Made by a program: the position numbers and the translations under genes. The notes beneath the pieces were generated by a model. It was given only the letters and a program-made list of their open reading frames with translations, made no database searches and had not been told where the DNA came from. DNA of 7,483 bases from Pseudomonadota bacterium (GTDB taxonomy: Bacteria > Desulfobacterota > Desulfovibrionia > Desulfovibrionales > Desulfovibrionaceae): NCBI GenBank assembly GCA_023435825.1, contig JAEZMB010000076.1, positions 1-7,483 of the forward strand, given 5' to 3'. Of this stretch, positions 1-6,737 are shown one piece after another (position 1 is the stretch's first letter; each line of letters starts with the position of its first letter).

Positions 1-49
1 CTCTCCGCGGGGGGCCTGAGGCCCCCAGACCCCCCAATTGGGTGATGGG
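1..49. repeat. G/C-rich palindromic intergenic repeat, copy 1
   Basis: A 7-bp perfect stem (10-16 with 20-26, loop TGA) is followed by a C-run (30-35) and the 12-mer TTGGGTGATGGG at 38-49. The same order of elements occurs inverted at 7366-7432: a TCCG-type edge, a G/C palindrome, an A-C-run block, then the same 12-mer. The two therefore look like copies of one dispersed intergenic repeat. Palindromes of this sort are common between genes in Desulfovibrio genomes (general recollection). It could also act as a transcription terminator for a gene lying before the window. Confidence 0.55.
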
Positions 50-73
50 GATTATTGGGGGTGTTGTGGTGGG
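40..73 (+). other. G-run stretch, possible G-quadruplex
   Basis: Four runs of three or more G lie on the plus strand at 40-42, 47-50, 57-61 and 71-73, with loops of 4, 6 and 9 bases. The last loop is longer than in classical quadruplexes, so folding is uncertain. The stretch lies about 90 bases upstream of the sigma-54 promoter. Confidence 0.3.
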
Positions 74-85
74 TGAGGATGCTTC

Positions 86-98
86 GCGCCATTGGCGC
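86..98. promoter_or_regulatory. Short palindrome upstream of sigma-54 promoter
   Basis: GCGCCA-T-TGGCGC is a perfect 13-base palindrome centred about 100 bases upstream of the predicted transcription start near 190. A second small palindrome, TTCATGAA, lies at 110-117. Sigma-54 promoters need an upstream enhancer-binding protein that usually binds dyad sites about 80-150 bases upstream, so this is a reasonable candidate site. The functional assignment is inference only. Confidence 0.3.
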
Positions 99-142
99 AT
101 GAGCGGAAATTCATGAAGCGTTAAGAAAGGTCGAAACACCGC

Positions 143-168
143 GCCAGGGCTGGATTTCCGGCCCTGGC
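143..168. promoter_or_regulatory. Inverted repeat overlapping the -24 box
   Basis: GCCAGGGC (143-150) and GCCCTGGC (161-168) are perfect inverse complements. The pairing extends inward by a T-G wobble and two G-C pairs, giving an 11-bp stem with an ATTT loop. The right arm contains the TGGC of the sigma-54 -24 element, so a protein bound here would block the promoter. There is no T-tract after it on the plus strand, which argues against a simple terminator. An operator or chance structure are the alternatives. Confidence 0.5.
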
Positions 169-179
169 ACGGCCCTTGC
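165..179 (+). promoter_or_regulatory. Sigma-54 (-24/-12) promoter
   Basis: TGGCAC at 165-170, five bases, then TTGC at 176-179 match the sigma-54 core consensus TGGCAC-N5-TTGC exactly. The invariant GG (166-167) and GC (178-179) are 12 bases apart as required. The preceding C (YTGGCAC) and following G (TGGCACG) also fit the extended consensus. Transcription should start near 190, leaving a leader of about 58 bases before the ATG at 248. Sigma-54 needs an AAA+ activator, so the downstream gene is probably switched on by a dedicated signal. Confidence 0.82.
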
Positions 180-235
180 GGGCTTGACGGGGACAGGCGG
201 CGGGGAGAAGAATGCGCGCCGCCCGGTATTGGGCG

Positions 236-240
236 AGGAG
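236..240 (+). promoter_or_regulatory. Ribosome binding site favouring the ATG at 248
   Basis: AGGAG at 236-240 is seven bases from the ATG at 248, an ideal distance. The in-frame ATG at 212 has only GGAG at 204-207 with a four-base spacer. It would also put twelve extra residues, including three Arg, before a compact signal peptide. The 248 start is preferred. Confidence 0.65.
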
Positions 241-247
241 TCTGCCC

Positions 248-3115
248 ATGCGCCTTCGCGTACTCATTCTCACGCTGTTTGTTCTCCTTTTCTCCTTCAC
301 CCACGTCGCCGCCGCCACGCCGCCCGCCGAGCCGATCCTGCGCATCGAAACCGGCATGCACACGGCGCTTATCAAGCGCATCGCCGTGGACGCGCTGGGC
401 CGCTATCTGGCCACGGCCTCCGACGACAAGACCTGCCGCGTCTGGGACATCAAGACCGGCGAACAACTGCGCGTGCTGCGCCCGCCCATTGGCCACGAAT
501 ACGAGGGGCGGCTTTACAGCGTGGCCATGAGCCCCGATGGCCGCTACGTTTTTTGCGGCGGCTGGTCCGGCTACGGCTGGGACAAGGCCCACAGCGTCTA
601 CGTCTTCGACCGCGAATCCGGCCAGCTCGTGCGCCGGCTGACCGGCCTGCCCAGCGTGGTCAACCATTTGGCCATCTCCCGCGACGGGGCCTATCTGGCC
701 GCTGTCCTGGGCGAGGACGGCCTTCGCGTCTGGCGGCTGTCCGACCTGGCGCTGGTCGGCCAGGACCGCGACTACAAGGGCGAAAGCTACGGCGCGGCCT
801 TCGACGGCAAAGGCCATCTGGCCACGGCCTGCTACGATGGCGCGGTGCGGCTCTACCGGGTGGCCGACACGGGCCTGACCCTGCTCGCCAAGACCCAGAC
901 CCAGGGGGGCGCGCGGCCCTTTTCCCTGGCCTTTTCCCCGGACGGCAGCCAGTTGGCCGTGGGCTTCACCGACACCCCGGCCGTGACGGTTCTGGACGCC
1001 GAGACCCTGGGGCTGCTCGGCGCGCCCAACTTGGCCGGCGTGGACAACGGCAACCTCGCCACCGTCGCTTTTGCCGCCGATGGGTCGCTGCTGGCCGCCG
1101 GCCGCTGGGTCACGGACCGGGGCTGCCCCATCCGCAGCTTCAAGCCTTCCGATTACGTGCAATACCGCGACCTCGACACCGGCAAATCCGCCGTGGTGGC
1201 CCTGTGTCCGCTGCCCGACGGCGGCGTGGCCTACGGCACGGTGGCCCCGCGCTGGGGCGTGCTGCGCCCGGACGGCAGCTTCGGCATGACCCGCTCCCCG
1301 GCCACCCAGGACTACCGGTCCTCGGTGCGGGCCTTCTACGTCGACCGTACCGGCGAGACCGTGGGCTATGCCGTGGGCGGGCGCAAGGGCGTCTACCGCT
1401 TCGCCTTGCCCGGCCGCGACCTGCGCCACATCGACGCCGTGACCCCGGACATGGCCGCGCCCCGGACCCAGTCCACGGGCCTGGCCGTGGCCGGCTGGGA
1501 AGGGGGGCGCACGCCGACGCTTAACGGCCAGCCGCTCAAGATGAAGGATTTCGAAACCGCCTTTTCCCTGGCCATCGCCCCGGACAACCGCCGGCTGATC
1601 CTGGGCACCTCCTGGAATGTCCGGGCCTACGGGGCCGACGGCGCGCCCCTGTGGCAGACCCCGGCCACGGACACGGTCTGGGCGGTCAACGTCAGCGGCG
1701 ACGGCCGGATGGTCGTCGCGGCCATGGGCGACGGCTCCATCCGCTGGTACCGCCTGGAAGACGGGCGCGAGCTGCTGTCCTATTTCCCCAACGCCGACGG
1801 CAAACGCTGGGTGCTGTGGACCCCGACAGGCTACTACGACGCCTCCCCGGGCGGCGAGGACATGATCGGCTGGAACGTCAACAACGGCCCGGACCACGCG
1901 GCCGACTTCTTCCCGGCCTCGCGCTTCCGCGAGGCCTACCACCGGCCCGACGTGGTGGACATGGTGCCGCGCGCCCTGGACGAGGATCGGGCCCTGGCCG
2001 CGGCCAACGTGGCCCGGGGCGGGGACGTGCGCGCGCCTTCGGTGCTGACCGCCCGGCCGCCGGTGGTGGAAATCTTGAGCCCGGCTCCGGGCGGGGGATT
2101 TGCCGCCCCGGACATGGCCGTCAAATACGCCGTACGCAGCCCCGGCGGCGAGGATATCACCGCCGTGCGGGTGCTGGTGGACGGCGCGCGCGTGCTGGAG
2201 CAGCGGCCCAATCTCGCCGGCCGGGGCCTTGAGCCGAGCGTGCTGACGAGCAACGTGGCCCTGCCCGAACGCGATGTGGTGCTGTCGGTGGTAGCCGAGA
2301 ACAAGAACGGCCCCTCGGCCCCGGCCACGGTGAAGCTCAAGTGGACCGGCCGCGCCGCCGCGCCGGCCGCGCCGGCCTCCAAGCTCTACGTCCTGGCCAT
2401 CGGGGCCGGAGCCTATGCCGACAAGTCCCTGTCGCTCACCTATCCGGCCAAGGACGCCCAGGACTTCGCCGCAGCCATGGCCCTGCAAAAGGGCAAACTC
2501 TACAGCGACGTGGTGGTGCGTACGCTGACCGACGAGGCCGCCACCAAGGAAGCCATCCTCAACGGCCTGGACTGGATCGAGCGCCAGACCACCCAGCACG
2601 ACGTGGCCATGATCTTCCTGGCCGGCCATGGCGTGAACGACAAGAACGGCGACTACTACTTCCTGCCGACCACCGTGGAGTTGGAAAAGCTGCGGGCCTC
2701 GGGGCTGCCGTTCATGGAAGTGCAAAAGACCATCCGCAACATCGCCGGCAAGACGCTCTTTTTCGTGGACACCTGCCACAGCGGTTCCATCATGGGAGCG
2801 TCGCGACGCGGCATGACCGACGTCAACGGCGTGATAAACGAGCTCTCCAGCGCCGGCAACGGCGCCATCGTCTTTGCCGCCTCCACCGGCCGGCAGTATT
2901 CCCTGGAAAAGCCGGACTGGCAAAACGGGGCCTTTACCAAGGCGCTGGTAGAAGGCGTGCTCGGCAAGGCCGACGTCAAGCGCACCGGCCGGGTGACGTT
3001 CAAGATGCTCGATCTCTACATCTCCGAGCGCGTCAAGGAACTCACCGGCGGTGAGCAGACCCCGACCACCGGCGTGCCCGGCACGGTGGAGGACTTCCCT
3101 ATCGCGGCCTATTGA
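248..3115 (+). CDS. Exported WD40-repeat caspase-like (C14) protein
   Basis: Predicted secreted or periplasmic multidomain protein of 955 residues. Residues 1-23 form a Sec signal peptide (MRLR start, hydrophobic core, cleavage after VAAA). About eight WD40-like blades follow from 35 to 540, the clearest ending CRVWD near residue 67 and RVWRL, with SPDG-type turns. Residues 604-700 resemble an Ig-like module beginning VVEILSPAPG. The caspase domain runs from about 712 (KLYVLAIGAGAY) to the end. Its catalytic His is H794 in LAGHGV and its Cys is C843 in DTCHSG, both intact, with the p10-like FAASTGRQYSLE and NGAFTKALVEG further on. WD40 propellers usually bind partners and the C14 domain cleaves proteins; substrate and activating signal are unknown. 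Expression probably depends on sigma-54. An alternative ATG at 212 adds twelve residues. The family call is firm, the biological role is not. Confidence 0.93.
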   Translation: MRLRVLILTLFVLLFSFTHVAAATPPAEPILRIETGMHTALIKRIAVDALGRYLATASDDKTCRVWDIKTGEQLRVLRPPIGHEYEGRLYSVAMSPDGRYVFCGGWSGYGWDKAHSVYVFDRESGQLVRRLTGLPSVVNHLAISRDGAYLAAVLGEDGLRVWRLSDLALVGQDRDYKGESYGAAFDGKGHLATACYDGAVRLYRVADTGLTLLAKTQTQGGARPFSLAFSPDGSQLAVGFTDTPAVTVLDAETLGLLGAPNLAGVDNGNLATVAFAADGSLLAAGRWVTDRGCPIRSFKPSDYVQYRDLDTGKSAVVALCPLPDGGVAYGTVAPRWGVLRPDGSFGMTRSPATQDYRSSVRAFYVDRTGETVGYAVGGRKGVYRFALPGRDLRHIDAVTPDMAAPRTQSTGLAVAGWEGGRTPTLNGQPLKMKDFETAFSLAIAPDNRRLILGTSWNVRAYGADGAPLWQTPATDTVWAVNVSGDGRMVVAAMGDGSIRWYRLEDGRELLSYFPNADGKRWVLWTPTGYYDASPGGEDMIGWNVNNGPDHAADFFPASRFREAYHRPDVVDMVPRALDEDRALAAANVARGGDVRAPSVLTARPPVVEILSPAPGGGFAAPDMAVKYAVRSPGGEDITAVRVLVDGARVLEQRPNLAGRGLEPSVLTSNVALPERDVVLSVVAENKNGPSAPATVKLKWTGRAAAPAAPASKLYVLAIGAGAYADKSLSLTYPAKDAQDFAAAMALQKGKLYSDVVVRTLTDEAATKEAILNGLDWIERQTTQHDVAMIFLAGHGVNDKNGDYYFLPTTVELEKLRASGLPFMEVQKTIRNIAGKTLFFVDTCHSGSIMGASRRGMTDVNGVINELSSAGNGAIVFAASTGRQYSLEKPDWQNGAFTKALVEGVLGKADVKRTGRVTFKMLDLYISERVKELTGGEQTPTTGVPGTVEDFPIAAY

Positions 3116-3135
3116 CCGACGGATCGGCGTTGCTG

Positions 3136-3180
3136 AAAGCGCCCCGTCGTCGCCTGGTTATGGCGGCGGCGGGGCGCTTT
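3136..3180 (+). terminator. Intrinsic terminator of the caspase gene
   Basis: Arms 3136-3154 and 3162-3180 pair over 19 positions with two G-T wobbles, around a seven-base loop TGGTTAT. The 3' arm ends in TTT, and after GACG a TTTTT run follows at 3185-3189. It lies 20 bases after the caspase stop codon. Confidence 0.85.
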
Positions 3181-3467
3181 GACGTTTTTCGAGGACGTTT
3201 TGCAGCTTGCAGAGCGCTCCATGTCCAGGAATGAGCTGTGTTTGTCGCCATGATGATGCGTTGCATGGATATTGTTTGCCTCGTATTGCTTGTATTGCGA
3301 GCGTACGTTGTCTGCCTCGTGACGGATTATTTCCAATGTACTTGAATGAATAGCTTTACGAGAATTGTCATACCTGTTAATGGCTTGGTTCAGTTTTTTG
3401 CCTTGCTGGCGTGTCTGGTTGGTTTTCTGGATTAATAATGTGTTGTCTGTTGCAATGTGGGGATGGC
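3181..3467 (+). other. AT-richer intergenic leader of the autotransporter
   Basis: No credible gene is seen here. Direct counting gives 102 G/C in the 240 bases 3241-3480, far below the flanking genes. Weak sigma-70-like candidates are TTGAAT (3342-3347) with TGTCAT (3366-3371) at 18-base spacing, and a lone AATAAT -10-like hexamer at 3434-3439; neither is convincing. TGCCTCGT occurs twice (3277-3284 and 3313-3320) and GTATTGC twice (3283-3289 and 3292-3298), which could be regulator sites or chance. The region probably holds the promoter and a long leader of the downstream gene. Confidence 0.5.
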
Positions 3468-5402
3468 ATGAGACTATTGTTCTTCAAGGCCGCTGTTGTT
3501 GCCTGTTTTGCACTGATGACAGCCGGATTGTCACGGGCGGAAGGCTTCAATCAGTTCGTTGGATTTGGCGACAGCACCTTTGACAGCGGCTATTTTCGCT
3601 ATAATACGACGGGCAGTGCATCGGGAGACGCCCAGGTGGCCGCCGCCGTGGCCAACGGCGCCAGCGGCGCGTTTGTTGGTCCCGGGATCATGAACTCCTT
3701 GATGCTTGCCTCGCGCTTTGGCCAGTACGGCGGGCCGATTGGCGGTGGCGGGACCAATTTCGCCAATGGCGGCGCTTTCTCCGCACCGCTGCTCGTCCCT
3801 TCGACCGGAACCTACCTGTCCGGCGTTTCCGCCCTGACCAACGTGGCCACCAACCAGCAGATACAGAACTATCTCCTGTCCGTGGGCGGGGCGGCCAATC
3901 CCAATGCCTTGTATGTGGTCAAGACCGGCGACAACGACTTGCAGTTCGTCCGGGCCATGAGCGCCTCCTGGATGGCCGCCAATCCGACCTTCCTGGCCGA
4001 GCTGGCCTACGGCCAGGCGGCCAACGTGGCCCTTTTGCAGGCGGCCGGAGCCCGCACGATCGTCGTGCCCAACTCCTACAACTACGCGGTATTCGCCGGA
4101 CTTGGCGGCTACATCGCCTCGGAAAACGTCGACTTGTACGTGCGTTCCCTGTCCTATGGCATGATGCGCTGGTCGAGCCTGTCCGGGGTGGGCGTGCGCT
4201 ACATTCCCGCCGACATCGACAGCGTCTACCGCTACGTGGTGCAAAACCCAACGTTGTTCGGCTTCACGCCTTCGTCGGTGCTGTCGGCCAACACCGTGGC
4301 CTCGTCCCTGAGTCCTCTTCTGGTCAGTTGGGCCGACGTCACCCCCGTCGAACTCCAGACCTCGCTTTTTGTCGGCGCCAACGGCGTCCACTTCACCACG
4401 GCCGGCCAGACCATCGAGGCCGACTATGAAGCGAGCCTGCTGACCGGACCCGGCCAGATGTCGCTGCTGGCCGAAGGCGGCGTGCAGGGCGGCTGGGCCC
4501 GGGCGGCCACCATCCAGGGCCAGATCGACCTGTCCGGAAAGCAGCGCGGGCCAAACGGCCTCAATGTCTGGGCCAGCGGCGGGGTCGGCACGCTGCAAAT
4601 GAACAATGCTCCGGGGTTCCCGGGCGACTCCGGCACGCCCTTTGTCGGAACACTGGGCGCGGATTACCAGACGCCCATCGGGCTCATTTTAGGCGCGGCC
4701 TTCACCCTGGGCCGCCAGACCCAGCAGTTTTCCATGGGAGCCGGGCATTTCGACCAGACCGACGAAACCTTGAGTCTCTACGCCGCCTACAAGGCCGGCC
4801 CGGTCTGGGGCAATGCCGTGGCCAGCTACGGCCTGTTGCAGGATTCCATCGAACGTCCGGTCACTCTTGGCCTGTTTACCGACACCAACAGCGCCGACAC
4901 CACGGGCCAGTCCCTGGCTCTGGCCCTTCGGGCCGGCGGCGACCTCAGCCTGGGACCGGTCACCACCGGTCCGGTGGCCGGGTTGATTGTGCAACGCGTG
5001 CGCATCAAGGGCTTCACCGAGGCCGGCACGACCGTCGGGCTGTCCAGCCCCAACGGCATCACGGCCCTGTCTTACGGGGAGCAGGTGCGGGATTCGGCCG
5101 TCAGCCAACTCGGTTGGCGCGTTCTGGTGGATGTGGGCAACTGGCAGCCCTTTGCCGAAGCCAAGTGGAACCACGAACTGGTCGATCAGCACCGCATGGT
5201 CAAGGCGGCCCTGACCACGGCAGCGGCCGGCAACTACAAAGTGGACGCCGCCCCTGTCGCCACGGACTGGGCCACGGGCTCAGTGGGAGCCTCCTGCAAG
5301 CTCAGCGAGCGCGTCATGCTGCGCGGCACGGCTTCGGCCATGGCGTTCAATCCCCAAGTGATCACCTACGGCGGCGAACTGGGCATCAACGTCAGTTTCT
5401 AG
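3468..5402 (+). CDS. GDSL/SGNH esterase autotransporter (EstA-like)
   Basis: A 644-residue surface esterase of the type V secretion (autotransporter) class, close in length and plan to Pseudomonas EstA (about 646 residues). Residues 1-24 are a signal peptide ending SRA. The SGNH passenger shows block I GFGDSTFDSG with nucleophile S36, block II GGTNFANGGA (about 94-103) and block III GDND (154-157). The block V segment is NGVHFT with H308 but N305 where the family has Asp (DxxH). From about 365 (LNVWASGG) alternating aromatic and hydrophobic strands form a 12-strand-type barrel ending in INVSF with a terminal Phe, the usual outer-membrane assembly signal. Such enzymes hydrolyse short acyl esters or lipids at the cell surface. 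The start at 3468 has GGGGA at 3459-3463 and begins the signal peptide; in-frame GTG 3411 and ATG 3438 lack a ribosome site. The first codons are AT-rich compared with the rest. Activity is uncertain because of N305. Confidence 0.9.
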   Translation: MRLLFFKAAVVACFALMTAGLSRAEGFNQFVGFGDSTFDSGYFRYNTTGSASGDAQVAAAVANGASGAFVGPGIMNSLMLASRFGQYGGPIGGGGTNFANGGAFSAPLLVPSTGTYLSGVSALTNVATNQQIQNYLLSVGGAANPNALYVVKTGDNDLQFVRAMSASWMAANPTFLAELAYGQAANVALLQAAGARTIVVPNSYNYAVFAGLGGYIASENVDLYVRSLSYGMMRWSSLSGVGVRYIPADIDSVYRYVVQNPTLFGFTPSSVLSANTVASSLSPLLVSWADVTPVELQTSLFVGANGVHFTTAGQTIEADYEASLLTGPGQMSLLAEGGVQGGWARAATIQGQIDLSGKQRGPNGLNVWASGGVGTLQMNNAPGFPGDSGTPFVGTLGADYQTPIGLILGAAFTLGRQTQQFSMGAGHFDQTDETLSLYAAYKAGPVWGNAVASYGLLQDSIERPVTLGLFTDTNSADTTGQSLALALRAGGDLSLGPVTTGPVAGLIVQRVRIKGFTEAGTTVGLSSPNGITALSYGEQVRDSAVSQLGWRVLVDVGNWQPFAEAKWNHELVDQHRMVKAALTTAAAGNYKVDAAPVATDWATGSVGASCKLSERVMLRGTASAMAFNPQVITYGGELGINVSF

Positions 5403-5491
5403 GGCATTGTTCGCGAAGTGCGTCCTGGCGGTGTTCGAGGGCGGGACAGGGAGCGACTGTTTTTCTTGTACTTGGGCACGTACGTTGTGAT

Positions 5492-5518
5492 GGGACGCGG
5501 CGTCGGCCGCCGTGTCCC
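5492..5518. other. Hairpin downstream of the autotransporter
   Basis: GGGACGCGGCG (5492-5502) pairs with 5508-5518 over 11 positions, with one G-T wobble and a five-base loop. Neither side has a T-tract, so it is not a canonical intrinsic terminator. It may protect the 3' end of the transcript or work together with the next hairpin. Confidence 0.45.
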
Positions 5519-5546
5519 GTCACTGCCGTGTGGTTGTTGCGGGTAG

Positions 5547-5575
5547 AGGCCATGTCGGCTTTTGCGGCATGGCCT
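5547..5575. terminator. Possible terminator between convergent genes
   Basis: AGGCCATGTCG (5547-5557) pairs with 5565-5575 over 11 positions with one wobble, around the loop GCTTTTG. On the plus strand it is followed by the moderately T-rich TGTTGCGTCTT, so it could end the autotransporter transcript. It sits 36 bases beyond the stop of the convergent minus-strand gene and may serve both. The lack of a clean T-run keeps confidence moderate. Confidence 0.45.
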
Positions 5576-5610
5576 TGTTGCGTCTTAGGCCTCGTCTGGA
5601 AGAAGCCCCG

Positions 5611-6726
5611 TCAAAGCTTGATGACGATGCGGCGGGCATCGAGAAACCAGGCCAGCAGGAACATGACGGCCAGCATGAGCAGCCCCCAGCACATGGAAGG
5701 GAAGGGGCCGGGAGGCAGAAAGCTGAACACTTCGAGATAGATGGTCTTTTGCAGGCTAACGGACTGGCCTGTCGGCCCGACGACCCGCAGATGGCGCAGG
5801 CCAAGGGCCAGAAACGAGGCCGTGACGTAGAGGAAAAGCGGATTGCGGCCGAGGATGCACAGCGGGCGCGCCCAGGCGGCCGGGGGGCGGCCGTCGAGAA
5901 CGGCGTGGGCAACGGCCAGCAGGACAAGGCCAATGCCGCCGGTAAAGAGCACGAAGGAACTCGTGCACAGGGACTTGTTGAGGGGGAAAACGACGTCCCA
6001 GGCCAGGCCGACGGCGACCATGAGCAGTCCGAGCAAGCCGGCGCGTCCGGGCCGGCAGCCGCCTTGGCGCAGCCAGCGGCCGGCCAACACGCCGACAAGC
6101 CCCAGGGCGATGGCCGGGAAGGTGGACAGGATGCCCTCCGGGTCCCAGCTCGTGTTGAATTTCCAGATGTGCCGGCCAAGGACCAGCTGGTCCAGCCAGC
6201 CTTGGAGGTTGGGTTCCATGGCCAGGGACGGGTGGCCGTGGCCCGGCACGGGCACGGTGGCCAACAGCAGCCAGTAGCCAAGGAGCGTCACGGCCACGAC
6301 GACGGCAAGCGCACGGCTGGACAGGCGCGATTGGAGCCAAGCCGTGGCCAGGTAGACCACGGCGATGCGCTGGAGCACGCCCGGGAGGCGCAGTTCGTCG
6401 AAGCTCAGGCGTATATAGGCGTTTTCCCCCAGTCCCAGGGCAAACAGCACGGCGGCGCGCGGAAGGATTTTGCGCCAGAGGCGGGCGCGTCCCGTGGCGT
6501 CCCGGAGCTTGTCTGGATCAATGGCCAAGGCGACGCACACGCCGACCAGGAAGAGAAAGAGCGGGAAAACAAGGTCGGCCAGGGTCAGGCCGTGCCAATG
6601 GGCATGGAGCAACTGGGGATAAATGAAGCGCCGGTCGCCGGGATTGTTGACCACGATCATGGCGGCGATGGCCAGGCCGCGCAGGGCGTCCACGGACGGC
6701 AATCGGGAAGTGGCTGGGGTAGACAT
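5611..6726 (-). CDS. HGSNAT/NagX-like membrane acyltransferase
   Basis: A 371-residue polytopic inner-membrane protein of the heparan-alpha-glucosaminide N-acetyltransferase-like family (COG4299-type, DUF5009/DUF1624-related). The diagnostic N-terminus is present: RLPSVDALRGLAIAAMIVVNNPG (8-30), then LLHAHWHGLTLADLVFPLFLFLVGV. H41 in HAHWHG aligns by motif with the acetyl-accepting His of human HGSNAT. Around ten hydrophobic segments follow. Later landmarks are FVLFTGGIGLVLLA and LGRNPLFLYV, both typical of the family. The human enzyme moves acetyl from acetyl-CoA across a membrane to glucosamine; bacterial members are thought to acylate envelope sugars, but the substrate here is unknown. ATG at 6726 has AGGAG (6733-6737) six bases upstream. 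It stands alone, converging on the autotransporter gene and about 340 bases from the next minus-strand gene, which has its own terminator. Confidence 0.9.
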   Translation of the reverse strand: MSTPATSRLPSVDALRGLAIAAMIVVNNPGDRRFIYPQLLHAHWHGLTLADLVFPLFLFLVGVCVALAIDPDKLRDATGRARLWRKILPRAAVLFALGLGENAYIRLSFDELRLPGVLQRIAVVYLATAWLQSRLSSRALAVVVAVTLLGYWLLLATVPVPGHGHPSLAMEPNLQGWLDQLVLGRHIWKFNTSWDPEGILSTFPAIALGLVGVLAGRWLRQGGCRPGRAGLLGLLMVAVGLAWDVVFPLNKSLCTSSFVLFTGGIGLVLLAVAHAVLDGRPPAAWARPLCILGRNPLFLYVTASFLALGLRHLRVVGPTGQSVSLQKTIYLEVFSFLPPGPFPSMCWGLLMLAVMFLLAWFLDARRIVIKL

Positions 6727-6732
6727 GACCGA

Positions 6733-6737
6733 CTCCT
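6733..6737 (-). promoter_or_regulatory. Ribosome binding site of the acyltransferase
   Basis: AGGAG on the minus strand, six bases before the ATG at 6726. It fixes this start; the family motif RLPSVDALRG begins eight residues later, as expected. Confidence 0.75.

Noticed and set aside
184..1524. Plus-strand open frame of 446 codons overlapping the caspase gene
   Set aside because: Arg/Pro/Gly-rich out-of-frame translation of the WD40 region with no recognisable domain.
3268..3280. Sigma-54-like GG...GC pair upstream of the autotransporter
   Set aside because: The GG and GC are 11 rather than 12 bases apart and the -24 half (TGGATA) is poor.
3109..3336. Minus-strand open frame of 75 codons after the caspase gene
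   Set aside because: It runs through the terminator hairpin and has no ribosome site or recognisable motif.
3495..3506. Lipobox-like V-V-A-C in the autotransporter signal peptide
   Set aside because: The hydrophobic stretch before Cys13 is too short for a lipoprotein signal, and a normal cleavage site (SRA) follows after a full-length core.
3380..3583. Short Trp-rich plus-strand peptide upstream of the autotransporter, possible leader peptide
   Set aside because: Six Trp fall in about thirty residues, but there is no ribosome site, no attenuator hairpin was seen, and the downstream gene has nothing to do with tryptophan.
3531..4598. Minus-strand open frame of 355 codons inside the autotransporter gene
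   Set aside because: Low-complexity Gly/His/Val-rich translation without motifs, lying opposite the SGNH passenger, whose blocks are recognisable. An antisense shadow.
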